This document shows positions 22,994 to 32,129 of a stretch of 63,148 nt of DNA, piece after piece. Below the pieces are notes generated by a model. That model saw only the letters and a program-made list of their open reading frames with translations. It did not search any database and was not told the DNA's origin. Position 1 is the first letter of the stretch; each line of letters starts with the position of its first letter. Made by a program: the position numbers and the translations under genes. The DNA is from Candidatus Fermentibacterota bacterium. GTDB taxonomy: Bacteria; JAFGKV01. The stretch covers positions 1 to 63,148 of the forward strand of contig JAFGKV010000143.1 of assembly GCA_016928395.1 (NCBI GenBank). Direction: 5' to 3'.

Positions 22994-24169
22994 TTGTACC
23001 GCGTCCTTGGTATCGCGCCGACGCCGTTCTTCTCCGACCGGGGTTGTCATGTCCGGATTCTGGAAGAAGCGAATGCCCTGCAGGAATTAGGTCACCAAGT
23101 CACCATTTGCTCGTATCATCTGGGTCGAACACCCCCCGGGTTAATCGTACATCGTATCCCTCGCCTCCCCTGGTACTCGAAGCTTGATGCGGGGCCATCC
23201 TGGCACAAGTACTACATCGACATACTCCTCACCGTTCGCTCATTACTCACCGGCCTTCGGGACAAGCCCGACATCGTGCATGCCCACCTTCACGAAGGAG
23301 TCTTCATCGGCTACTTCGTGAGCCGCATTCTTGATGTGCCGCTGGTGTTCGATCTCCAGGGAAGCCTCATCGGGGAGATGCTCGCCCACGAATTCATCTC
23401 CGATCGCGGCATATCCTTCCGCCTTAACCGCTTTCTTGAAGCGCTGACGACACAGATGGCGGATGTCATCTTGGCCTCCTCGGTGGGCGCGGCCTCGTAC
23501 CTGCGGGAGGATCGAGCCCTTCAGGCCAAGAAGGTTCACGTGGTCCCGGAAGGGATCGACGTGGCGGCATATGAAGACTGTCAGGATCGTGACTCCGTGC
23601 GCCAAACCTTGGGTATCGACAACAATGCTCCCGTCTGCGTATACTTGGGTCTGCTCTACCCGTACCAAGGCATCGATTCGCTTATCCGAGCCGCACGGAG
23701 CGCGTTCGACCAGTGTCCCGACTTGCATTTCCTGATCATCGGGTTTCCCAATGAGGCTCACTATGAGCGAATGGCTGCGGACACTGGGTTTGGTGATCGC
23801 TTTCACTTCGTCGGCCGGGTACGATACGAGGATCTACCCTCCTACCTAGTAGCCGGCGACCTGGCGGTGACGCCAAAGGATTCGCGCACCGAGGCAAACT
23901 CGAAGGTCTACAATTTCATGGCCGCAGGCCTGCCAGTAGTCGCATACGATACTCCTACCAACCGTTCGATTCTTCAGGATCTGGGGACCTATGCCTCCCG
24001 CGGTGACGAGGACGGCTTGGCCCGCGCCGTCGGCGAGTTGGCGACGGATCGTGACCGGAGGCATGTCGTCGGACTTGCGGCAAGGGAGCGTGCTCGGGAG
24101 TTTAGCTGGCTTAATGTCGGCAAAAAGATCGTGACTGTGTATGACGAGGTTCTTCGCGCGCGGGAATAG
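22994..24169 (+). CDS. GT4-family glycosyltransferase
   Basis: This 391-residue protein has a GT-B fold. The N-terminal domain has SDRGCHVRILEEANALQELGH and HAHLHEGVFIGY; the C-terminal domain has VYLGLLYPYQGIDSLIRA, the nucleotide-sugar-binding DLAVTPKDSRTEANSKVYNFMAAG (EX7E-like) and a final ERAREFSWLNVGKKIVTVYDE. It is a retaining transferase that would add a sugar from an NDP-sugar in the cytosol. The start is TTG at 22994 with no strong ribosome-binding site. Its 3' end lies in a perfect 10-bp inverted repeat. Confidence 0.87.
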   Translation: MYRVLGIAPTPFFSDRGCHVRILEEANALQELGHQVTICSYHLGRTPPGLIVHRIPRLPWYSKLDAGPSWHKYYIDILLTVRSLLTGLRDKPDIVHAHLHEGVFIGYFVSRILDVPLVFDLQGSLIGEMLAHEFISDRGISFRLNRFLEALTTQMADVILASSVGAASYLREDRALQAKKVHVVPEGIDVAAYEDCQDRDSVRQTLGIDNNAPVCVYLGLLYPYQGIDSLIRAARSAFDQCPDLHFLIIGFPNEAHYERMAADTGFGDRFHFVGRVRYEDLPSYLVAGDLAVTPKDSRTEANSKVYNFMAAGLPVVAYDTPTNRSILQDLGTYASRGDEDGLARAVGELATDRDRRHVVGLAARERAREFSWLNVGKKIVTVYDEVLRARE

Positions 24170-24188
24170 CCCGAAGCCATTCCCGCGC
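24158..24188. terminator. Inverted repeat overlapping the GT4 stop codon
   Basis: GCGCGGGAAT (24158-24167) and ATTCCCGCGC (24179-24188) form a perfect 10-bp stem with an 11-base loop. No T-run follows. The next gene's ribosome-binding site starts about 10 bases on, so it may be a 3'-end stabiliser or partial terminator. Confidence 0.45.
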
Positions 24189-24208
24189 ACCCTGAAAGGA
24201 GGAGGTTC

Positions 24209-25831
24209 GTGCTGAAAAGGTCATTCTGTTCCCTCGTGATAGGGATGGTCTCGCTGGCTCTTGCCTGTACGACCGTCAAACAGCCTGCGGACGAAGTGCT
24301 CGTCGAGGGCGACGGGATTCGCATCACGAAACAGGATTTTGACGAATACCTGACGCAGGTTCCCCCGCACGCTCGGAGTCAGTACTCCGATGAGAGGCTG
24401 CTGGATTTCTACATCAAGGGTGAGCTGGCCTACTACGATGCCCTTCGCTTGGGCCTCGACCGCGATCCCAAGGTGAGAAAGGCAATAGACAACAGTGTGA
24501 AACAGCTCCTACAGCGAGAGTACAACCGCAGGGAAATCGGTGGAAAGATGGGTATCACGGATGCCCAAGTGCGGGAGTACTATGAACTCCACAAGGAGGA
24601 GTTCAGGGCCCCTGAGCAACGCAAGTGCTGGCATATCCTGACGCGAACCCACGAGGACGCGGAGCGGGCGATGCATGCAGTTTTGGGCGGAGAGGATTTC
24701 CGCGATGTGGCCACCCGTTTCTCCATCGATGACGCCACCCGCGATAAGGGAGGGCAACTGGGCATCTTTTCCCAGGACTCCCCGCCCGAACCTCTCAAGG
24801 CGATGCCGGCGGTGGTAGAGAGCTTGTTCGCCCTTCCCCCCGGCCACGTGAGCGGCGTAATTGAGAGCAAGGCGGGATTCCACGTGCTTAAGGCCGATCC
24901 CGCCAAACGAATGCCGTTTCTTTCGGTGGACGCCGTCGCCAAGGCTATTCGAGAGAGACTCCTGGTCCCTGATTCACTGGTACAGGGGCATTATGAAGCC
25001 AACCGCGAGTCGTATCGCGCCGAAGACAGGGCTCAGGTGCGTGTAGTCGTGGTGCCGCGCCGGGCTGACGCGGATTCACTCCGGCAACGAATCCTCGCCG
25101 GCGAAGACATGGCCGATCTGGCGCGCCAGCGAAGCATCGACACGCGCACATCCTATCGTGGAGGTCTGACGGACTGGCTGCGGCGAGGTGTGCCCAAGCC
25201 AGGGTTGGATCCTGCCGTGGAGCAACTCCTCTGGGACGTACCCCAGGGAGAGATTGGCCCGGTGGTCAGGACGAGCGACGGGTATGCGGTATTCAGGGTC
25301 GAACGGCGGGAGCATGCAGGCATCCAGCCTTTGGAGGCTGTCCAGGAACGGATCCGTGGCCAACTGCTGGTGGGCGCCCGCGAACGTGCCATGGAAGGCG
25401 CCTTCGATGACCTGAAGAGCCGCTACCGGATCAAGCGGCGTACTCATGAGCAGAAGACGGCGATGCGCACGGCGTCAGCCCCCTCCCAGCGTCCCCGGGA
25501 AACCATGGGTGAGGAGGAGCTCTTCTCCATGGCATCGGCTGAGACTGATCCGGCCGCGAGGTTGGATGTCTACCGCGAACTCGTGACAAGATTCCCAACA
25601 GGGGATCGGGCAGATGACAGCCAGTTCATGATAGGGTTTGTGCTCATGGACGAACTGCACGACAGCGCTGGAGCGCGTCAGGCCTATCGCGATCTGATCG
25701 GCAGGTTCCCCGGGAGCGAGTGGGCGGATGATGCCGAGGCCATGCTGTCGATGATGGATGATACTCAGGTCGGCGTGTCCGACATGGGTGCGGATGAGAA
25801 GGCCACGACTGCCGGTGAGCCGATCAGGTAG
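24209..25831 (+). CDS. Lipoprotein with two parvulin (PpiC) domains and a TPR tail
   Basis: This 540-residue periplasmic protein begins with a lipoprotein signal (MLKRSFCSLVIGMVSLALAC, lipobox LALAC, C20). Next are a SurA-like N-terminal helical domain (about 25-120), a first rotamase domain (about 125-235: RKCWHILTRTHEDA…FSIDDATRDKGGQLGIF…AGFHVLKAD), a second (about 270-375: AQVRVVVVPRRADADSL…RQRSIDTRTSYRGGLTDW…DGYAVFRVERR) and a C-terminal TPR-like repeat pair (about 440-520). It probably assists folding of outer-membrane or exported proteins. GTG start with AAAGGAGGAGG before it. Its last 67 bases overlap the convergent methyltransferase gene. Confidence 0.87.
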   Translation: MLKRSFCSLVIGMVSLALACTTVKQPADEVLVEGDGIRITKQDFDEYLTQVPPHARSQYSDERLLDFYIKGELAYYDALRLGLDRDPKVRKAIDNSVKQLLQREYNRREIGGKMGITDAQVREYYELHKEEFRAPEQRKCWHILTRTHEDAERAMHAVLGGEDFRDVATRFSIDDATRDKGGQLGIFSQDSPPEPLKAMPAVVESLFALPPGHVSGVIESKAGFHVLKADPAKRMPFLSVDAVAKAIRERLLVPDSLVQGHYEANRESYRAEDRAQVRVVVVPRRADADSLRQRILAGEDMADLARQRSIDTRTSYRGGLTDWLRRGVPKPGLDPAVEQLLWDVPQGEIGPVVRTSDGYAVFRVERREHAGIQPLEAVQERIRGQLLVGARERAMEGAFDDLKSRYRIKRRTHEQKTAMRTASAPSQRPRETMGEEELFSMASAETDPAARLDVYRELVTRFPTGDRADDSQFMIGFVLMDELHDSAGARQAYRDLIGRFPGSEWADDAEAMLSMMDDTQVGVSDMGADEKATTAGEPIR

Positions 25832-26508
25832 GCGAGCCCTACTCCGCGCATGATCCGTTCCAGGGCCCGCGATAGCCACGGCCTCCCCAGCTTTCGGTGA
25901 AGGCGGTAGGGCAACACGAATCCATGGCGTGCCCGGACCTCTGTGAACCCTACCGCAGCGAAGGCGCCGCGTACCTCGCGGCGCGTGAAGACGCGGTGGG
26001 GCGGGTGCGCATCGCGGCGGATGATGCCCCAGAATCGCGGTTCCAGAGCGGCCAATGACGGTGAGACTGGGAAGTCAAGCAGCACGTTCTGCCTTGCCAC
26101 CCGACAGGACTCGCACACCATGCGCCGCCATTCCGTCAGGTGCATGAGGAGGCGGGAGGCGGTCACGACATCCACCGATCGGGAACGGAAGGGCAACGCA
26201 TGGGCATCGCCGACCACCAGAGGAATCGATGGATGGCGAGTCTTCAGTGCCCGCAGCATCTGGAGGCTTCGATCCATACCCACATGGCGAGATCCGATAT
26301 CGAAGGCGCCGATGAGTTTTCCCGTTCCGGCGCCCAGGTCGAGCACGACCGTCTCGGGAGGCAACCGGCCGGCCACGACGCGGAAGCTGTGGACCTCCTC
26401 CCGGAGAAAGAACTCCCCTATCGCCCCGCCGTACCGGTCATCATGGAACGCGGCGGCGGTGGTGGGGTCGGAGTAGAATGAGATGACATCTCGTTGGAGG
26501 TGGTTCAT
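25765..26508 (-). CDS. Class I SAM-dependent methyltransferase
   Basis: This 247-residue protein has a Rossmann methyltransferase core: VVLDLGAGTGKL (motif I, about 54-65), VGMDRSLQML (motif II) and VVGDAHALPFRSRSVDVVTASRLLMH (motifs III-IV). It is most like the UbiE/Methyltransf_11 group, and the substrate cannot be told. Its stop lies inside the 3' end of the parvulin gene, and its ATG (26508-26506) overlaps the ATG of the TPR lipoprotein gene on the other strand (26507-26509). GAGGT stands before its start. This gene runs against all its neighbours. Confidence 0.82.
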   Translation of the reverse strand: MNHLQRDVISFYSDPTTAAAFHDDRYGGAIGEFFLREEVHSFRVVAGRLPPETVVLDLGAGTGKLIGAFDIGSRHVGMDRSLQMLRALKTRHPSIPLVVGDAHALPFRSRSVDVVTASRLLMHLTEWRRMVCESCRVARQNVLLDFPVSPSLAALEPRFWGIIRRDAHPPHRVFTRREVRGAFAAVGFTEVRARHGFVLPYRLHRKLGRPWLSRALERIMRGVGLAYLIGSPAVVAFSSAPMSDTPT

Positions 26509-28147
26509 GCGTCAACCTCGCCGATCCGTCTCGGTGGGGATCATGGCGGCAGTGTGCCTTTCCTGCGGGTCTGGGGCCCGCACCGTTCGCCCTACGCGGG
26601 AAGACCCGTACGTCCATGCCATAGCCGGGGCCATGGAAGAACAGAATCGCCGGCTTTCGGCGGCATTGCGGGAGTACGCCGCGGCAGCACACATTGAAGA
26701 CTCCCCGTACCTGTGGCACAAGGTCGGAACACTGTCGCTCAGAGTGGGCGATGTCGAGCGTGCGTCCTCGGCCCTGGCGGTGGCGGTGCATGGCCCCGAT
26801 GCGCCCATCCCATGGCTGAGGCAGGCTGCCGCGGTGCACAGCCTATCCGGACGACCGCTGGAAGCGCTCAAGATACACCTGCGCGTGCTGGACGCACAGC
26901 CCGGCGATCACGGCTCGGCTCTGGCTGCAGCCAAGATCCTCGTGGGCATAGACGAGAGCGATAGCGCTGCGGCTGTGCTGGAGACAATGGATCCTCCCTG
27001 GCCGATGGAACGAGCGCTGGCACTGGATCGAGCCCGGCTGCTGCTGAGCGTGGGCCGGCCCGATCTGGCGTCAACCCTGTGCGAATCGCGAGGAAGTGGC
27101 GACCCCGAGGCCCTTCTCATCTGTGCGGAGGCGTTGGGCTCTCTGGATCGTGTCGATGACGCAGCCAGGCACTACCTGCGGGCGGCCGGGGAGGCCAGAT
27201 GCCAGGAGCGCATAGCAGACCTGTGCTTCCAGTCGCTTCTACGCCTGGGACGACCCGCCGAGGCCGCCGAGGTGGCAGCGTGGTCCCAGGAGTGCCCCGG
27301 CAGTCCCGGTGCCTGGGTCACGAGAAAGGCGTTGGCACTGGCCATGAACGATCGACGGGAGGAGGCGCAGGACCTGCTCCACGCTCGATTGCGCATTGAG
27401 CCCGACGACATTGCAGCCCTTGATCTTCTGGTGTCGATAACCCACAGGATTGGCGAGCACGGAAGGATGGAGTCTCTTCTCCAGCGGGGAATTGCGCGTT
27501 TCCCCGAGGTATCGTGGCTTCGGCTGAGACTGGCAGGGTTCTACCGTGACACGGGCCGGACCGTCGAGGCGGCGCGGGTTCTGGAGGGTATCGGCGCACG
27601 CGTCGACACCTCGGTGACAGCGGCATGCATGGCGGGGCTGGCCGGTGCAGGCTTCCCGGACCGGGCCGTCGCGCTAGCTCTTGATGGGCAGGCGGTCAGT
27701 ACGGAGATAGCATTCCAGGTCGCGGCCGGTTGGGAGCGTCTGGCCTGCATCCGGCACAGCATCGCAGCGTTTGAAGAGCTGCTCCGGCAAGAACCCACCA
27801 ATGCTCTGGCCTGCAACTACCTGGGCTACATGCTGGGCGAACGAGGCCTGCATCTTGATCGTGCAGAAAGCCTGGTGCGGTGCGCATTGAGCATCGAACC
27901 TGAGAATCCCTACTACTTGGACAGCCTTGGATGGATCCTTTACCGTCAGGGGCGGCATGCTGAAGCTCTCACACTATTGCGGCGAGCCCTGGCCGAGACG
28001 CCTGAGGAGCCTGAAGTCATGAAGCATCTCGGCATCGTACTCTACGAGACCGGCTCCATCGAAGAGAGTCGCACCCTGCTACGACGGGCCTCGGAGGCAA
28101 TGCCGTGGGACATGACGATTCCGGTGATGGAGGAAGAGCGTCAATGA
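26507..28147 (+). CDS. TPR-repeat lipoprotein
   Basis: This 546-residue protein starts at ATG 26507, preceded by GGAGGTGG, and has a lipoprotein signal ending VCLSC near residue 20. The rest is a string of tetratricopeptide repeats, clearest at 420-530 (ACNYLGYMLGERGLHLDRAE, YYLDSLGWILYRQGRHAEAL, VMKHLGIVLYETGSIEES). It resembles outer-membrane-attached TPR scaffolds found with lipoprotein or polysaccharide export. Its stop overlaps the mutS2 start (ATGA), so both are probably translated together. Its start codon overlaps that of the divergent methyltransferase. Confidence 0.82.
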   Translation: MRQPRRSVSVGIMAAVCLSCGSGARTVRPTREDPYVHAIAGAMEEQNRRLSAALREYAAAAHIEDSPYLWHKVGTLSLRVGDVERASSALAVAVHGPDAPIPWLRQAAAVHSLSGRPLEALKIHLRVLDAQPGDHGSALAAAKILVGIDESDSAAAVLETMDPPWPMERALALDRARLLLSVGRPDLASTLCESRGSGDPEALLICAEALGSLDRVDDAARHYLRAAGEARCQERIADLCFQSLLRLGRPAEAAEVAAWSQECPGSPGAWVTRKALALAMNDRREEAQDLLHARLRIEPDDIAALDLLVSITHRIGEHGRMESLLQRGIARFPEVSWLRLRLAGFYRDTGRTVEAARVLEGIGARVDTSVTAACMAGLAGAGFPDRAVALALDGQAVSTEIAFQVAAGWERLACIRHSIAAFEELLRQEPTNALACNYLGYMLGERGLHLDRAESLVRCALSIEPENPYYLDSLGWILYRQGRHAEALTLLRRALAETPEEPEVMKHLGIVLYETGSIEESRTLLRRASEAMPWDMTIPVMEEERQ

Positions 28148-30483
28148 ATGCCCATGCGGCTCGCGTGCTGGAACTTGATCCTGTTCGGCGCTTGCTGGTC
28201 CGTTGGATAGCCTCGCCCTTGGGCACTGCGCGGCTGGAGCGGCTGCGTCCATCACAATCAAGGCGTGTGGTCACGACCCGGCTTGCTCGCACCAGGGAGG
28301 CCATGGACCTCATGAGAGGGGGCGAATCGCCTCCACTGGAGGCCATAGCGGATCCGGCGCCCATGATTCGACGAGCGGGCGCCGATGCAGTGCTCTCAGG
28401 CGAGGAGCTTCATGCCGTGGGGGCGTTTGTCTCCGAAGGCGTTCGTCTGGGCGAGTTTCTGCGTCGCCCGGCCTGCCCCGAGCTCTGCGCCTTGCTCAAG
28501 GGCATTTCGGCGAGTGCCTGGGAAGAGCTGGAACGAGCCGAGACGGCAGTGCGAACGGCAATCGACGAGAATGGGGCAGTACGGGACGAGGCATCGCCCG
28601 CACTGCGCACCATCCGGGCTTCTCTTCACGCCATCGATTCCCGCGTCAGAGACGCAGCCCATCTGGCGATGAAAGATCTTGCCGTGCGGGAGGCCTTGCA
28701 GGAGACCGTCGTCCACTACCGGTCCGGGCGTGCCGTGTTGCCCGTACGAGCATCGATGAAGGACAAGGTCAAGGGAGTGCTGCGGGATGTCTCGGGAAGC
28801 GGAGCGACACTCTTCGTCGAGCCTGTGGAGGCTGCCAAGCTGAGCCGCCAGAAAGAGCGGCTGCTGAAGGAACAGGACAGGGAGGAACGCCGGATCCGCC
28901 GGGGACTGACCAGAAGAATCGCCGAACTGGCGCCTGCGCTGAGTTTGCTCAGGGCAGTAGTCGCGCGGGTCGAAGTGGTGTTCGCGGCGGCGGCCTTCGG
29001 GCTGTCCCGCGGGGGTGTCTGCGCCGAGCTGTCCACAGATGGGCGGCTGGAGCTTTGCAGCATCTACCATCCCTTGCTGCCGGAGGACAGCGTTCCGCTC
29101 TCACTGAGCCTCGACGCCGCTACCCGCACCCTGCTGATCACCGGCCCCAATACCGGTGGCAAGACAGTCGCCGTGAAGAGCGTGGGCCTGACCGTGCTTA
29201 TGACCGCTTGCGGTTTGCCCGTGTTCGGGCGCGAGGGGACGGTGGTGCCGTTGGTTCGCGATATCTTGGCGGACATCGGCGATGAGCAGTCCATCGAACA
29301 ATCGCTGAGCACCTTCAGCGGTCATATGTCCAATATCGTAGGCGTCATCCGGCGCGTGAAGGAAATCGGCGAGGGCTGCTGCCTTGTCCTGTTGGATGAG
29401 CTGGGCGCCGGCACCGATCCGGCCGAGGGCGAGGCGTTGGGGTGTGCCGTATTGGAATGGCTACACCGGGAAGGCGGGCCCCATCTCAGGATCCTGGCCA
29501 CAAGCCACTTTGCCCGCCTCAAGGAGTTGGCGGCCAGTGAGGACGGCATGGCCAATGCTCGCATGGAGTTTGACCCGACGACATTGCGCCCCACCTTTCT
29601 GCTTTCCATGGGAGCCGCGGGAGCTTCGCAGGCATTTCCGGTGGCCCAACGACTGGGCCTGCCTTCGGGCGTGCTGGCACGCGCCAGGGAGTTTCTGGGA
29701 CCTGAGAGGGTCGAATTCCAGAAGCTGGTAGCCTCGATGGACGCCGAGCGCCACCACCTGAGGGAAGCGCGAAGCCGGGCTGACGAGCTGGCACGGAATC
29801 TTGAAGACGAACGGCGCATTGCCAGAGAACAGGCCTTGGAGGCCCGAACCCAGGCCGTCAAGGCCCACGATGCGTTCAGACGTGACGCGGAGGAGGTTCT
29901 GGAGTGGTCTCGCCGTGAACTCAAGAAGGCGCGGGCGGAGGAGGGTGTCAGCATCGCCCAACGCCGCCACGTTACCCTGCACGAGAAGCTGATGTCGGTG
30001 GCTCCCGATCCGGCTCCCGCAGAGAGGCAGAGGCTTGCCGCGGAGCCTTTCCTGCGACCTGGAGACCAGGTCGTGATCGCCGGGGTGGGAAGGGGTGTGC
30101 TGGAGGCGGTCAACGACGAGACGAGTCTGGCGGCAGTGCTGGTGGCGGGCAAGCGGGTGGAAGTATCGCTGAATCAAATCGAGAAGGCATCCCCGCGTCC
30201 CCAGAGCGCAGCCTCCTACGTGACAACGCCCGAGGAGACGGTGGGCGGTGAAGTCCTTTTGGTGGGGCTGCGCGCGGATGAGGCCCGTGACCGGGTGGTG
30301 CGGTATCTTGATGACGCCAGGGCTGCAGACATGGCCACTGTGCGCATTGTCCACGGGCTGGGCAGGGGAGTCCTTAAGGAAATCGTCCGGGATGCTTTGC
30401 GCTCCCATCCTGGTGTGGCAAAGTTCCGGACCGGATCGCCCCAGGAAGGAGGTCACGGCGTCACCGTTGCGTATCTTCAGTAA
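28144..30483 (+). CDS. mutS2: MutS2-family ATPase/endonuclease
   Basis: This 779-residue protein is full length. It has an N-terminal core/lever (1-310), an ATPase domain with Walker A GPNTGGKT, Walker B CCLVLLDELGAGTDP and a signature region DEQSIEQSLSTFSGHMSN, a coiled-coil (about 520-620) and a C-terminal Smr nuclease domain with VRIVHGLGRG. MutS2 acts on recombination intermediates and collided ribosomes. The usual LDLRG/LDLHG of the Smr start reads LLVGLRADEA here, so the catalytic D-L-R/H motif is altered. The start follows from the ATGA overlap with the TPR gene. Large antisense frames over it are codon-bias shadows. Confidence 0.95.
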   Translation: MNAHAARVLELDPVRRLLVRWIASPLGTARLERLRPSQSRRVVTTRLARTREAMDLMRGGESPPLEAIADPAPMIRRAGADAVLSGEELHAVGAFVSEGVRLGEFLRRPACPELCALLKGISASAWEELERAETAVRTAIDENGAVRDEASPALRTIRASLHAIDSRVRDAAHLAMKDLAVREALQETVVHYRSGRAVLPVRASMKDKVKGVLRDVSGSGATLFVEPVEAAKLSRQKERLLKEQDREERRIRRGLTRRIAELAPALSLLRAVVARVEVVFAAAAFGLSRGGVCAELSTDGRLELCSIYHPLLPEDSVPLSLSLDAATRTLLITGPNTGGKTVAVKSVGLTVLMTACGLPVFGREGTVVPLVRDILADIGDEQSIEQSLSTFSGHMSNIVGVIRRVKEIGEGCCLVLLDELGAGTDPAEGEALGCAVLEWLHREGGPHLRILATSHFARLKELAASEDGMANARMEFDPTTLRPTFLLSMGAAGASQAFPVAQRLGLPSGVLARAREFLGPERVEFQKLVASMDAERHHLREARSRADELARNLEDERRIAREQALEARTQAVKAHDAFRRDAEEVLEWSRRELKKARAEEGVSIAQRRHVTLHEKLMSVAPDPAPAERQRLAAEPFLRPGDQVVIAGVGRGVLEAVNDETSLAAVLVAGKRVEVSLNQIEKASPRPQSAASYVTTPEETVGGEVLLVGLRADEARDRVVRYLDDARAADMATVRIVHGLGRGVLKEIVRDALRSHPGVAKFRTGSPQEGGHGVTVAYLQ

Positions 30484-30599
30484 GGAGACGGTTCGCTGCG
30501 TGCGGTTCCCTGTTCAGAGTCTGAGCCTTGGAGGAACCTGTCGGCAGGACTGAACCCTTGACCCTAAGCACTTGCCCGACAAAGGGAAAGGAGTCGACT

Positions 30600-31067
30600 A
30601 TGGACAGCAGGAGACGCGGGCTTTTCTTTGATGAGTTTGAGCAGGGTCTGTCCATCCTCACTCCGCGGAGGACCATAAGCGAGGCAGACATTGTCAACTT
30701 TGCCGGCCTCTCGGGTGACTTCAACCCCCTGCACATGGATGAGGAGTTCGCCCGCACGACTCCCCACGGTGGGCGTATCGCCCATGGGATGCTCAGTGCC
30801 GCTGTCTCTTCTGGTCTGGCCGCCTTGACTGGAATCTTTGATGGCACGGTAGTGGCGCTGTTGGAGGTTGATGCCCGATTTGTGGGTGTCGTTCGAGCTG
30901 GCGACACGGTGCAACTTGAACTGGAGTTTGGCGCAAAGAAGAAGGCCCCTCAGGGGGACAGTGGATTGGTGGTGCTCAAGACCACACTTCGCAATCAAAG
31001 GTCAGAGGTGGTCTCCGAGGGCAAATGGAAACTTCTTGTCCGGTGCGCGGGGGCGCCGTCTCAGTAG
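30600..31067 (+). CDS. MaoC-like (R)-specific enoyl-CoA hydratase
   Basis: This 155-residue hotdog-fold protein carries the hydratase-2 motif FAGLSGDFNPLHMDEEFA (Asp and His catalytic dyad) followed by GGRIAHGMLSAAVSSGL. Such proteins hydrate trans-2-enoyl-CoA or act in polyketide or fatty acid pathways. GGAAAGGAG lies six bases before ATG 30600; frames from 30528 have no such support. It stands between mutS2 and rfbB and is probably in the same transcript. Confidence 0.87.
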   Translation: MDSRRRGLFFDEFEQGLSILTPRRTISEADIVNFAGLSGDFNPLHMDEEFARTTPHGGRIAHGMLSAAVSSGLAALTGIFDGTVVALLEVDARFVGVVRAGDTVQLELEFGAKKKAPQGDSGLVVLKTTLRNQRSEVVSEGKWKLLVRCAGAPSQ

Positions 31068-31097
31068 CCTCGTGCACGGCGAGGCCTGGAGGACTTC

Positions 31098-32129
31098 ATG
31101 CGTATTCTTGTGACTGGCGGAGCCGGCTTCATAGGCTCCAACTTCGCCCGTCTAGTGACGAAGGAACGCCCAGAATGGGAGACCATCGTCCTGGACAAGC
31201 TGACCTATGCCGGGAACCCTGCCAATGTCAGGGATTTGCGCGCCATGCAGGGGTTCTCCTTCGTCCAGGGTGATATCTGTGACAAGGCGTTGGTGGGCGA
31301 CCTGATTCCCGGGTGCGACGCAGTGGTCAATTTCGCCGCTGAGACCCATGTGGACCGATCGCTGGCCGGCGCCGATGACTTTGTGCGGACCGACATCCTC
31401 GGCACCAACACCATGTTGGAGGTCGTTCGCCACCATCCTCGGATTCGCTATCTACAGGTCTCCACCGACGAGGTCTACGGCAGCCTGCCCACGGGTAGCG
31501 CCGTGGAAGACTCACCTCTGAACCCCGGCAATCCTTACTCCGCCAGCAAGGCCGGCGGCGACCTGTTGGCCTTGAGCTACCACAGGAGCTTCGGGCTCGA
31601 TGTGGTGATCACGAGGAGTTCCAACAATTTCGGCCCCTACCAGTACCCGGAGAAGGTCATGCCGCTGTTCTTGACCAATGTGCTGGAGGGCAAGCCCGTT
31701 CCCCTGTATGGTGACGGCATGAACGTGCGGGACTGGCTGTTCGTCGAAGACAACTGCCGGGGTGTGCTCACCGTGCTGGAGAAAGGCGTCTCGGGCGAGG
31801 TCTACAATATCGGCGCAGGCAATGAGCTCCCTAACATAGAGGTCACCATGATGATCCTGGATGCCGTCGGCGCCTCATCCGACATGATCCGCTATGTTGA
31901 GGACCGACCGGGCCACGACCGGCGTTATAGCCTGAAATGCGATAAGATTGCCCGGCTTGGATGGGCGCCTTCGGGGGATTTCCCCGGCCAGCTTTCCCGT
32001 ACCGCGGCGTGGTATCGCGACAACCGCGCCTGGTGGGAACCCTTGAAAAGCGGGGAGTTCAAGGACTACTATCGTCGCATGTACGAAGGTCGCCGTGGGT
32101 ACTCGGAAACGTCGCCTGTTTCCGGATGA
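31098..32129 (+). CDS. rfbB: dTDP-glucose 4,6-dehydratase
   Basis: This 343-residue short-chain dehydrogenase/reductase of the RmlB type makes dTDP-4-keto-6-deoxyglucose, the precursor of L-rhamnose and other deoxysugars. It has the NAD motif TGGAGFIGSNFARL, NFAAETHVDRSL, the catalytic STDEVYG and YSASKAGGD (YxxxK), and NNFGPYQYPEKVMPLF. RmlA, RmlC and RmlD are not in this window. Its stop overlaps the start of the kinase gene (ATGA). It links this region to the glycosyltransferase genes on both sides. Confidence 0.93.
   Translation: MRILVTGGAGFIGSNFARLVTKERPEWETIVLDKLTYAGNPANVRDLRAMQGFSFVQGDICDKALVGDLIPGCDAVVNFAAETHVDRSLAGADDFVRTDILGTNTMLEVVRHHPRIRYLQVSTDEVYGSLPTGSAVEDSPLNPGNPYSASKAGGDLLALSYHRSFGLDVVITRSSNNFGPYQYPEKVMPLFLTNVLEGKPVPLYGDGMNVRDWLFVEDNCRGVLTVLEKGVSGEVYNIGAGNELPNIEVTMMILDAVGASSDMIRYVEDRPGHDRRYSLKCDKIARLGWAPSGDFPGQLSRTAAWYRDNRAWWEPLKSGEFKDYYRRMYEGRRGYSETSPVSG

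Noticed and set aside
29322-30456. Long minus-strand open frames (276 and 331 residues) over mutS2
   Set aside because: They lie wholly antisense to a gene with clear Walker and Smr motifs, have biased composition and show no family motif. They result from high GC and codon bias.
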